Source: Neoconidiobolus thromboides FSU 785
Taxonomy: Eukaryota; Entomophthoromycota; Entomophthoromycetes; Entomophthorales; Neoconidiobolaceae
Assembly: GCA_025603075.1 (NCBI GenBank)
Contig: MU626279.1
Location: forward strand, 39,952 to 103,951
DNA: 64,000 nt
Direction of reading: 5' to 3'
Shown: one piece after another, positions 35,409 through 46,374 of the stretch
How positions within the stretch are numbered: the stretch's first letter is position 1
How the letters are laid out: each line of letters starts with the position of its first letter
Translations under genes and position numbers: made by a program
The notes under the pieces: model-generated
What the model saw: only the letters and a program-made list of their open reading frames with translations
What the model was told of the DNA's origin: nothing
Database searches by the model: none

Positions 35409-35714
35409 TTTGACACTATTCTTATACTTCATATCTTATTTTTGTTTTTTAAATAAAATTCAATTTCTTATTTTATTGATTTAATAGTTAAATTAATTTT
35501 ATTAATGTTAATATTAATAAAAATAGGAAGAAATAAAAAAGATTTAATTTATTATTATTATTATTATTATTAAACTTCTTTAAATTAATTTATTAAAACT
35601 TTAGTTAACTTTAATACAGTAACTTATTATCAACATCGAAAAATCTTCCATTAATAATAAACCCCTTATTAACCTACCTCCTCCTTCTTATCTTCTCTCC
35701 TTCCACTTTCTTCT
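35409..35714. other. Short convergent spacer
   Basis: Lies between the ERO1 and VPS37 stops. Contains an imperfect ATT-rich run at about 35553-35573 and nothing else. Confidence 0.5.
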
Positions 35715-36405
35715 TTATCTCAAAAAGGAAATTGGATTCTCATTTAAATCAACTGTTTTCAAATGATTACTATTTTGTAATAAAATATCATAATGATGAT
35801 ATTCCGTTCTTAATTTTTTATATTCTTGTAAATAAGCTTCCATTTCCATATTTCCATTTAAAAATTGCTCACTTAATTCCATAGCTTTTTGATCTAAATT
35901 ACTTTTTTCTTGTTTTAATTTTGGGATATATTGTTTTGGATTATATTTCTATAATAGACAAATGAATTAATAAATATGTTATGTTATTATTATCATTATT
36001 GTTGTTAACTAGGATATTGTAATATTAATAACTTACACTACTCAATTCAGATTCTCTTCTCTTTAACATTTGAAACTTGTGTTCTAGTTCTTCAATCACT
36101 TGTCCTTTTTGATTAATCGCTTCTTTTAAACTCAGGTATTTTCCTTCCATTGATAAATTATCCACTATATAGAAATAAACTCATTAATATCAAAATATTA
36201 AAATTGGTTTATTAATTTAAGATAATCTAAAAAAATAAGATATACTTACTAGCTAATTCTTCGTTACCTAATTGAAAATCTTGTAAATTAATTCTTTGAT
36301 TAATGACTTCAGGTAAAGAATTAAAATATTCTAAAAATTCGGATTCAATAGTTAATAAAGTAAATAATTCATCCGAACTATTTTTACAATAAAAAGCAAA
36401 TTATT

Positions 36406-36457
<52 letters not shown>

Positions 36458-36815
36458 TTCTTTCTATTACTTCTTTTATTAATTATTGAAATCTGAAGTT
36501 AGAAATAGAAAGGAGAAATTAAAAAATTATCTTAAATTACCTTTTAGACGTTATACTAGGAAAAAAGGTAGATATAGCTTCTTGTAATTGTAATGGATTT
36601 CGATGTTCTCTTTCAGTATCTACTTCTCTAGTTGATGCTGAATTGAGGTTATTAGCGTAATTAGAATTATGACTTGTAGTTGGATTATTATAATTGGAAC
36701 TTTGATTAGATGTTGGATGACTATTGTAATTGAGGTCTTGACTTGTATTGGGGTTAGGGTTATAGTTCGGATTTTGATATATGTTGACAGTTGGATTAGT
36801 ATTATTATAACTCAT
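35715..36815 (-). CDS. VPS37: ESCRT-I subunit VPS37 (Mod_r domain), four exons
   Basis: Exons 36541-36815, 36250-36377, 36037-36164 and 35715-35948 give 254 aa. The first exon encodes a Asn/Pro/Tyr/Ser-rich disordered segment (about 1-75) ahead of LQEAISTFFPS, a UEV-like or membrane-facing stub. The Mod_r core follows: SSDELFTLLTIESEFLEYFNSLPEV then GNEELADNL, then coiled coil to the end. VPS37 bridges ESCRT-I with VPS23 and VPS28 and sorts ubiquitinated cargo into multivesicular bodies. It is divergent from GTR2, with 229 bases between start codons. Intron 1 contains a long (ATT)n tract. Confidence 0.88.
36409..36454 (+). repeat. (ATT)n microsatellite inside VPS37 intron 1
   Basis: About 15 uninterrupted ATT units; the tract makes this intron unusually long (163 nt). 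Confidence 0.95.
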
Positions 36816-37044
36816 TTTTATTTTAATTGCTAGTTTTGTTGTTAGTCAATAATGAAGAGATAAATAAAATCTAAAAATCAATATGATATCTTTATCTTAG
36901 TTTAAAATTTCAATTTATAAATTGATGAAAAGAATGAGTAGAATGATTTAATTTGAAGTCATAAGTGAAATGAATTAAAATTCAACAAAATTAATAAATG
37001 AAGATTTATTTATTTTACTCAATTTTTTTAAATAAATTAAAATA

Positions 37045-37541
37045 ATGAATAATTATCCAAAGGTAAAAAATAAATATATTTTAATATTAAATTAATTAAT
37101 TTCTATTTTTATTGTTATTTAACAGCATTTTTATGACGATGAAGAAGATTATCCAAGTCAATCTTATTATGGTGATAATGGGTAACATTAAATTAAATAA
37201 AATTTGTTTTTATAAAATAAAAATTAAACTTTTTTATTATCAGTTTCGATAATGATTTTATCAACTCAGAAATATTAGAAGATAACTCAGAAACCAATAT
37301 AACAAGTAATAATAATCAACGTTTATTATTAATGGGCTTAAGAAGGTAATAAAACAATTGATTTCAATAATTTCAATTTAAAATTGATTTTATTACTGAT
37401 AGGAGTGGCAAATCTTCCATATTTCAAGTGGTATTTCATAAAATGGGGCCAAATGAAACTTTATTTTTAGAATCTACATCTAAAGTAACTAAAGATAATA
37501 TAACGTAAGTATATTTTATAATAAATAATAATAATAATAAG

Positions 37542-37572
<31 letters not shown>

Positions 37573-38592
37573 TATAGTTCTTTTATTAACTTTCAAGTAT
37601 GGGATTTTCCAGGTCAATTAGATTATTTTGATGGTGAATTTGATGCAGAAAGTATATTTTCAGGTGTCGGTGCTTTAGTTTTTGTTATTGATGCACAAGT
37701 AAGTAAATAGAATACAAATAGTGACTATTTTTTAAACTATTATATTGATTAATATTCCTTTATACAGGATGATTATTTAGAATCTTTAACTAAACTGCAT
37801 GACACAGTAATTCATGCATATAATGTGAATCCAGATATAGCATTTGAAGTATTTGTACATAAAGTAGATGGGTTATCAGATGATTATAAAATAGATTTAC
37901 AACGAGATATTCAACAAAGAGTATTAGATGAATTAGCTGATGTTGGTTTAGAAAATATACCTTTAGCATTTTATCTTACTTCAATTTATGATCATTCAAT
38001 ATTTGAAGCATTTTCTAAAGTCATACAAAAAATGATACGACAACTACCAACATTAGAAAATTTGTTAAATATATTATGTTCCAATTCGGGTATTGAAAAA
38101 GCTTATTTATTTGATATTACATCAAAGATTTATCTTGCTACTGATTCATCCCCAGTTGATATGCAATCATATGAAATTTGTTCGGATATGATTGATGTAG
38201 TTATTGATTTAACTTCAATTTATAAGTAAGTTTATAAGTTCATCATTTTATTTTTGTTATTTGTTATTTATTATTTATTTGATTTTATAAGTATCCCACC
38301 AACTTCACGTATAACTAGTTCCGATGAAGAAAATGGAATTCAATACTCTAGTGTTTCTAGTAAAGAAGCATATTCATCTATTCAATTGAATAACGGTTTG
38401 GTATTATATTTTCGAGTGATTAATCCATTTTTAGCGTTAGTTTGTTTACTTCGTCAGGATGCTTTTGAAAAGAGAGGTTTAATTGATTATAACTTTCAAT
38501 GTTTTAAACAAGCTATTTTACAAGTTATTGAAGTCCGAAATTTAGGTGTGAATGTAATAAGTGATCAAGATGGTTTTGGCTTACAAAGTTAG
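37045..38592 (+). CDS. GTR2: Rag-family GTPase Gtr2 (RagC/D), seven exons
   Basis: Exons 37045-37062, 37126-37181, 37244-37345, 37403-37504, 37578-37698, 37768-38225 and 38292-38592 give 385 aa. The first coding exon is only 18 nt. The P-loop LMGLRRSGKSSI is split by an intron, followed by [17 protein letters not shown] (RagC/D switch region), WDFPGQ (G3) and VHKVDGL (G4, HKxD form typical of RagC/D). The C-terminal roadblock domain starts near residue 230. With Gtr1/RagA it forms the vacuolar heterodimer that signals amino acid sufficiency to TORC1. HKVD and FxxGQ forms distinguish it from Gtr1. Confidence 0.95.
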
Positions 38593-38843
38593 TCAACATA
38601 TAACAAATTATCGAATTTGAATATTTAAAAAGGAAGACTTTTTAATAATTCAAGAGACAAATAAATAAAATAAGCTTTTTAATTTTGAAATTTAAGTTGA
38701 AATATTAAAAGGAATTGATTTTTAAAATTAAAATAAGTTCAATTATTTTATTTAATAAAAATATAAAAATACTAAAATTTCTTTTTATATAATATTTAAC
38801 TTGCTCATTTATTAAACTAATTAATTAATTAAAAGTAAACTAA

Positions 38844-40676
38844 TTAATAATTACTTATTATTAATATTAGAATTCCCATTACAGTTGCTCCTAATAAATT
38901 CGGTTTTCCCATTATTGCCGAACTACTAATCAAATAATCATAATTCATACCTAATTCCAATACCAAGGGAGGAGGTGAGTAATTAGTAACTTGCCATAAA
39001 TAACATTTATCAAAACTCAATGGCAATGAGGTAATGTTTTGTCTATTTGTACCTTTAGGACAATTCAATATTTCATTATTAATCATTAATTCTCTCCCAT
39101 CTAAAGCAGATTGAGTAGCTATCCAAGAAACCATAGTATCTAAGGAACACTGAGAGTATTTACCTGTAGGAAAATTCAATTGAGAACAATCTCGATTTTT
39201 ACATAATTCTGTTACGGTTTGATAAGCTTGTTTTGGGGTAATTCCTTTTGTAATTGATTTACATGGAGATTGAAGATTCACACAATTACATACTTGTTGA
39301 TTTGGTTTATTAGGTGGTTGAAGTTTAATACTAGTATCACATGATGTGTTTTTAGTTTCTATTTTATAGGATGAGAGTTTAGTAGAATCCTAAAATATAA
39401 TTAAGTTAATATTTATTAAATTAAATACTAAATATTAAATATGATTACTTTTGGTGGATATGATTTCCAGGTATTTGTCAACCTAAAATAGGACGGGAAT
39501 AAAGTAATATCTTTTTCAATATGTCTAACAATTCCAGTTCCAGAACTACCTTCTTTTAATTCATAAACAAAACCACCAGAGAGATGATCAACTATAGGAG
39601 CTTTACCTAATTCATTAAACTATAGTTGATTAAAATATATTAATGAGTCTGTTTTTTTGTATGATTATAAATTACAAATTACCATATCAAAAGTTCTAGT
39701 ATCTGAATCATCACAACCAATTTCACTGAAAAATAAAGGCACTGGATATGAATTCCATGGAAATGTATCGAAATCAACACTATTTGGTAACTTTAATTTG
39801 TTACACATATTTAAAGAACTGAAAGATATGAAATCAGGCTATTTTAATATACATATTAATATTTGAAGAGATATTAAATTTAATAAGTTAAAACTTACTC
39901 TTGTATCGCTATTGTCTTCAGGACAAGTAAAATAATTAGTATAACTATCTAATTTTTGTTTTAAATCACTACGAACAGATAAACCAATTATTGGCAAACT
40001 TTTCAAACCTTTAACATTTTTACTTTGTTCTTTAATAATCCCTTTAGTATCTCTAATTATAGCTTTACTAATACTTAAACTAGTTTCATAATTATCTTCT
40101 GATTTCAATAACTCTTTAGATTCAAAGCCTGCAATAAACCCCATGAAATTGGAATATTTTAAAAATTCTTGAACTATTAATTCCATAGAAGAATAATCAT
40201 CCACCCCATAAACACTATTCATTTTCTCATCTCGAGTAGCTATTGTATTCATACCTAATACTACTTGAATCTTATATTTCTTAAATATATTCATACATTG
40301 ACTATGATCTTTTTTAGCATCTATCTAAAAATAAAATATTAATATAAAAATTCATTTCAAATTTATTGAAAAAAGTTTTTACCGAATAAACTAACACAGC
40401 GTTGGCCCCAATATCCGAAGTTAACTTAGCATAATAATTACATAAACTTTCATCTAAAGTTAATGGATCGACATCTATTTCAAATCGATGTTGATATACT
40501 AAACCTTTGATAAAAAATCGACTACCATCTTGTTGATTAAAAAAATAATTTCCTTTGATAATAACTTCTCTTTCTGGTATATTTACTTGTGATGCTGAAG
40601 TTGAAGAGTTGGTATTTTGACTTTTTATTATGATACAAAATAATAGACAAGAAACTATTTGAATGATGGATAACAT
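38844..40676 (-). CDS. GH72 family beta-1,3-glucanosyltransferase-like protein with C-terminal cysteine-rich domain (five exons)
   Basis: Exons 40383-40676, 39899-40324, 39683-39838, 39449-39619 and 38844-39389 give 530 aa. Signal peptide about 1-19; the GH72 start is IKGNYFFNQQDGSRFFIKGLVYQ. The nucleophile region FFSEIGCDD is present. At the acid/base position the usual AGNE motif reads AGFE: the Glu remains but the preceding Asn is Phe. The next landmark (NxYxWC-type) is also altered. A C-terminal X8/CBM43-like cysteine-rich domain (about 400-480) and a hydrophobic tail suggest a GPI-anchored wall protein. Active GH72 enzymes elongate 1,3-beta-glucan; this one may be weak, specialised or inactive. 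Confidence 0.85.
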
Positions 40677-41723
40677 TGAAGAATATATTTATATAGATTG
40701 GAATTAATTAAATATTTATTATATTATTTATTTATTTTATTTTATTTTGTTAGTAATAAGTAAAATTAAGTGAATTAATTATATTAAGGATAAGGAGATA
40801 TTATTCCTTCCTTTCAATTTAAAAAATATTAAAAAATCAATAACAGCTTATGATTAAATTGTACAAATAATTTCTATTCAATTTGATTGATGAATTGAAT
40901 TTGAATGGTATCAAAAACAAAACCTTTTTTTCAACTAATCATAGCATCAAAATAGCTGTAATAGCTCCATTATTGGTTAAAAGTGACAAAATAAAACCAA
41001 TTCGAACAATGTGCTCATTGACCGGTTTTAGCTAATGGATTTAATCTATTGGATTAATTTGGAAATTTGTTTGTGGGTTCAACCAATCATAATGAAAATA
41101 ATTAATTAATAATACCAGTATACTATTAATTTGGTAAAGTTAATTGATTGAAATGAAATTAATTAATATTACTATTATTTTTAAATATTTAATTTGATAT
41201 GATTTTTAAATATTGATGAATGGGACTGAGGATTCTATTGTATGTAGCAATGAAAGAAGAACTGAAGGTTTAGTTGTGTTTTATTCTTGGATTACAATAT
41301 GCTTTAAGTTTATAGAAAATGTATAAATATTCAAAATAGAGATGGACTAAATTATTACGCTTGAGAAGTATATGTAAATGAGTTAAATTATATTAATCAT
41401 TTATATTAAGTAAATTAAAATAAATTTGATAAAGTTTATTTAACTAGAATTATTATAAAAAATATTATTTATTTTGTAAAAGTCAGACTGTTCAAAATAA
41501 TAATAATTTTGAATCAGATAAATGGATTCATTTATAAAATGTATAAAAACTAGATCCATTTGTTTACATGAAAAACAAAAGTTTGACTAAAAAGTTCCAA
41601 AGCTACAGAATTCAATAAAAAAGCAAAATTCCTATCAATAACATTACTTTAATTTAAGTAAAAAATTAAAAATAACATTAAGATTGTCCAGATCCATCAT
41701 CTCATTATTCCACCATTCTCTAT
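40677..41723. other. Intergenic spacer
   Basis: Promoter side of GH72 and 3' side of the ceramidase-like gene. Nothing recognised. Confidence 0.5.
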
Positions 41724-42690
41724 TTAACTTAAACACAACTGCTGGCCTAAATAATAGAGATATAACCCTCCAAAAAAATGCCAACAAGAATGGGTAGGAG
41801 CTACACCTTTTCTATCAATAATAAAACAAGAAATACCAATTATTCCAGTCACTAAAGCTTTATAATACCCTAATTGTAACATACAATAAAAATTCGTTGG
41901 TAATACTAAGGCAAAGATAATGAGTGATGTAGTGGCTGTATCTTCCCAAAATTTTATAAAGATAAGGGTAGTAAAAGCTAATGCTGAGCCCCAGATGATT
42001 GGGGAATTTTCGATAGGATAAGTGGTGGGATTTTTACCTAAAAGGGCGAAAGTGACCTATGAAATGAAATAAAATCTTAGTAAAAGAATCTCAATAATAG
42101 AACTAAGGAATAAAAGCTTACCAACACAACCATGATTGTAGCAAAAGCAGCATCCGCTGAACTAAATAGTTTATATAAGGTCCAATGATAAGTGAAACTA
42201 GATATAGCAGTGATAACCGAAAGTAAAATAAAACAAGTCATTATTGGATCCATTGTAGTCGATTCAAACTCTAATAATAAATACAATGGGAAGGCAAAAA
42301 AGATGGAAGTAATGGTACACCAGAATTCCGCTATTAAAAAGAATTTATATTAAAATCTAATATTTATTTTTAAATAATTTAACTTACCAATGGAAGGATG
42401 AACATAGTATTTGGATTCCATAGTGACCACTACCGCTTTCATAAATAATTTTTCCATAACTGTTAGTTCTGAAGAGTGAAGTTGTTTTAACAATTGTTTA
42501 TCTTTTATTAGTTCAATTTCATCCTTTTTATGACAACTGCAAGAGGAGTTTGTAAGTGACTAGAATAAGATAAAAATTAGTATTTATTTTAGTTGGTATT
42601 ATGTAATGGTTATGGATGAAGACAAGATGGCGTTAGTTATAGAAGATATACCTTAAAAAAAGCCAAAAGATTATCAGTATAAGTAGACAT
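41724..42690 (-). CDS. Ceramidase-like CREST-superfamily membrane protein (four exons)
   Basis: Exons 42652-42690, 42388-42559, 42122-42330 and 41724-42056 give 250 aa. About seven hydrophobic segments. YYVHPSIAEFWCTITSIFFA resembles the VSPYIAEFWNT block of alkaline ceramidases. The CREST metal-site motifs are all visible: S-x3-H in SFTYH, Asp in SSADAAF, and H-x3-H in HSCWHFFGG. Alkaline ceramidases hydrolyse ceramide to sphingosine and fatty acid in ER or Golgi. The middle half is diverged, so another CREST hydrolase (TMEM8/PAQR-like) is possible. Confidence 0.7.
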
Positions 42691-44558
42691 TATGAATCAA
42701 AGTGAAGTAAATTGCAACTTATAAAATTAGAAATATTGAAAAAAAACAAAAGAGTTAATAGTTGATAATAGATTCTTTTTATTCTACTCAATAAATTTAT
42801 TACTTTGAGTTTTCATATTCATTTCTTTTTTTATTCAATATTAATAAAACTCCACCTAAACAACCAATCAATTCCCATTTGACCCTTATTTTTTATCTAT
42901 TTTATTAAATCCCCTCCACACTTTTGTAAGAGAAATTTCTTACTTTTAATTTCGATTAAAATTGAACACTACATCAAAAAGTATTTTCATTATAGCCAAT
43001 TAAAGTGGTTGCTTAGTTTGTTAGAATGCTTCTAATTTGAGACTGGTACCATAGATCGTTGTAAGGTTCCTTATTTTGATTTAAAACAACCAATTAATAT
43101 TAATCTCGGTGGATTTTCAACTGAAATTTAGAGGGAACATAAAGATGACCAATTAAATGATTTTAAGCTAATAGTTAAATAAGTATTATACAATATCAAG
43201 AAAATGAATGGTAGTGGGTCTTGTTTTAAGATAACTTGTGCTCCCAAGGAAGTAGGTTTTATTACTGAGAAGTTTGGAATCTTAAAGTGGAAGCTTGGAT
43301 TTTATTTTCAAATAGTATCTTTTTTTAAGGTGAAGTTGGAATTATGAGCTTATTTATCATGCCAACTTTTTGATGTGTTGAGTTAAACTTGTGCTTTTTT
43401 TAATGAAATTGAAGATACATTTTTTGAGACAGTTGCTATATTTGAAATTTGATGAATTGCTTTTTAATAATTGAAAATACATTTTAATAAATAAAAAGAG
43501 AAGCTTTTCTAGTTATCAATAACACAGATGTATTATTTTGAAAGTATAAAAAACTTTTGATTTATAGTCTATTCATTTTTGTTTTTGATTTGTTTCTTTT
43601 GAAGAAACTCTACTATTTGTTGACTATTAAGTAAAATGATATTGAATTATAAAAGGTGAGTTTATTATTGAAATAAATCGATAAAATTTGAACAATTAAT
43701 AATATAGTTTCTGTGGAAAAAAGGGATAAAATTCCACGAGTTTCAATTGTTAAATATCATCTAGTCTTTAAGTTAACTAGTTTAACCTAATAATTTAAGT
43801 TATTAAAAATAACTCTTCTTAGAGTGATCACATTCAACACTATGTACACAATATCATTTAATAGAAAACTCTATACCCTAAATTATTGTATTATACCCAA
43901 GCTCTATTTTATTTAATAACCCCATTCTTTTTAACACTTATTAAAAAAATGGTTGAAACAATTAATTTTAAAAAATTTAAGGGTCACAATCAGAATAAAT
44001 TATTTTTAAACAATGAGAGTTTATTAAACTATTTTATTTAGCAAGGGAAATAAAAGTTGATGGCTTATTATAGAGAGTTTTTAGTATATTGATTTTAATT
44101 TTTATAGATATATCAGATAGTAGAGACAGAATAATACACTTTTATAATAAAAAAAGAACAATTTAACTATGAATTTTTTGTTAGCTTTTGCCAGTTCAAT
44201 TTTTAATTTTTTAGAATATTTTTGAGCATGCTTTTCAACAATGTTAATTTCAGTCATGTTAGCTTATATAAGAAGTTAGTTTTTAAAAATGATCTTTGAA
44301 TATTGATATATTTGGGATTTTGATCTCTATTCTAATGATCACATTATTACTATATTTTCAAGGGTCTGATATGTTATAATATCTAGAGTAAAATAATTTA
44401 TAATAACAAATTATAAGACAAAGATTAAATAAAATTATAGTATAGGGATTTTTATTTTAATTACAATATATGCCAAAGATATAGAAAAAAAAGAGATAGA
44501 ATTGATATATTAGAAAAGCAAAGTATATAACATGAAAAAGTTTCCAAAGATATAGCAA
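42691..44558. other. Intergenic region with a broken gene-like frame
   Basis: Contains the candidate pseudogene at 42964-43452. The rest is A+T-rich with no gene. Confidence 0.5.
42964..43452 (+). pseudogene. Candidate pseudogene, 163 codons with five in-frame stops, unknown family
   Basis: One frame stays readable over 489 bases with only five internal stops (TAA, TAG, TAA, TGA, TAA) before a final TGA, with no frameshift. From base composition I would expect about 15 stops. The pieces between stops have balanced composition, for example KWLLSLLECF, DRCKVPYFDLKQPININLGG and SCFKITCAPKEVGFITEKFG. Cysteines, aromatics and glycines occur as in a folded protein. I do not recognise a family. Start codon is not defined. 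Likely a recently dead gene. Confidence 0.45.
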
Positions 44559-44873
44559 TTAGTTGCTAGCAATTTCCGATTTTTTAGGAAAGAAACCTGC
44601 TTTAGGATCCAAGGGTAAACCAGATATAGGATCAATATTATTTTCACAACATTTTTTATAAAAAAGTAATAATCTTGCTTCATCAAAGTCACAAGCATCT
44701 TCTTCCATTATGTCTTCCACTAATTCGGAATCTAATCCTCTTTCATCGTCATTATTTTTGATGTTATCTTTTAAATTAAAATTAGCACTGTTTAATCCCT
44801 TAGCTATATCTTCTTCATAAACGGATCTTCTTCTACGGAAGATTTTAGGTACCATCATGGTCAAACTTAACAT
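44559..44873 (-). CDS. DUF2015 family fungal protein
   Basis: Single exon, 104 aa. The DUF2015 pattern is present in order: GLNSANFNL, DDERGLDSELVEDIM, FDEARLLLFYKK, then NNIDPISGLPLDPKA. Known relatives carry an N-terminal membrane anchor before this part. Here the N-terminus is only a basic stretch (PKIFRRRRS) after a few hydrophobic residues, so an upstream exon may be missing or the anchor lost. Function of the family is unknown. The gene is isolated. Confidence 0.8.
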   Translation of the reverse strand: MLSLTMMVPKIFRRRRSVYEEDIAKGLNSANFNLKDNIKNNDDERGLDSELVEDIMEEDACDFDEARLLLFYKKCCENNIDPISGLPLDPKAGFFPKKSEIASN

Positions 44874-46374
44874 TTTGTTTTTTTAAACTTTTAGTCTTGA
44901 TTGTTATATTTTTTGATAAATTCAATGTGATTATTATTTGTTTATATACCTTTTTTAATAATTTATTTTGAGTGGCTCTTAATTAATATTGTCTATAAAA
45001 CCTGAAAGATTTAGCTTAAAATAGATCTCCTATTCAACTCATTTCTACAGTTATGCTATTACCCCTGAAAAATTGACTATTCCAATACCAATAAAAATGG
45101 ACGTTAAAAAAATTCCTATGACTCTTATTTGTCCTTTTGTTTGATATGTCTTAAATGCTAATCATTAATGGGATGATTTGATATTGAACTGATATGTTAA
45201 CGGATAGCATTTATCAATTATGCAGCTATTAATTGATGTTGGTTTTGTTTCATTAGTGTTTTTCTTGTGATGTTTTTAACTTTAGTTGTTTTTATTAACC
45301 CAATGTTTCGGATTCGAGTTATTACAATTGATCTTTTTATTCTTAAATTTAAGAGGAACAAGTTAGTGAAGTTTTATTGCTATTCGATTCAACTTGTTTT
45401 ATGTTACAGTTTGTATTTCTATAATAACGCTCTAATGTCGGTTAAAAAAGTCTTGGAAAACTATGATGACATTATGATAGTTTATTAATTTTAACTCTTC
45501 ATTTATCTCCAGTTATTAAGTTTTAAAATTCTAAAGTCAACCACGCTCTTTTTGCATCAAATTCAAATAAAAAAATATTAAGACTAAATTTTAAATTTAA
45601 TTAAATTTAGTAATAAAACCAAATATTAATTTATTTAATATTTTTATGCTATTCTTTAATAATTACTATGCTAATTATCATATTAATTGTGTTAATTATT
45701 ATGCTAATTATTACTAAAAGAGCCTTATAAATTTAAACAATTCAAATACTATCCTAAAAACTGCCAATTTATAATAACTTTATTAATATTGTTATTAGTA
45801 ACAAGTTCACTATTTAATCATTTGTACTATCATTGTTCTATTTATATACTAGATAACTTATTATGTATTGATTTTTTGATTTATAATTTAATTTGAATTT
45901 ATTTTGATTTTGGACTAATAACAACAAGGATCTATAAACTTTATTTTTAAAAATTTAGTTTAGTTATATTGCTAGTCTATAATATATGAATTTGTATCTG
46001 CTGATCTTTGTCATACTTATAATAGATAACACGATACTATAGTTTTATACTTTAAAAAATAGTATAATTAAACTTCTGTTCTGTAATATCCGGATCTGTC
46101 ACTCCATATCCTTTCTCTATGTTACTAATAAATAATAGAAAAATCTGTACTATTATAATTTTGAAAACAAAACAAATATGAAATGAGCTAAAAAATTTAC
46201 TTGAAACTTTATTAAATTTTAAAAAACCAATAATAAAATGGAAATATCTTTAATAATGTATATGTCGAAAAAAATAGTGTTTATAAAAGAATAAAATCAT
46301 ATTCAAAAAGTTATCCTTCAACTATCATATACATAAAAAGGGAGTTTAGCATTATTGTAGCTCACCTGATATAA
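44874..46374. other. Intergenic region with a decayed membrane-protein remnant
   Basis: Contains the candidate remnant at 45097-45488; otherwise nothing recognised. Confidence 0.5.
45097..45488 (+). pseudogene. Possible decayed polytopic membrane protein gene
   Basis: An ATG at 45097 opens a frame with several stops that ends in a hydrophobic run (LLIDVGFVSLVFFL). An overlapping intact frame at 45267-45488 (73 codons, start MMFLTLVVFINPMFRIR) continues in the same style. A single frameshift would connect them. Two to three TM-like segments. Family unknown. Confidence 0.3.
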
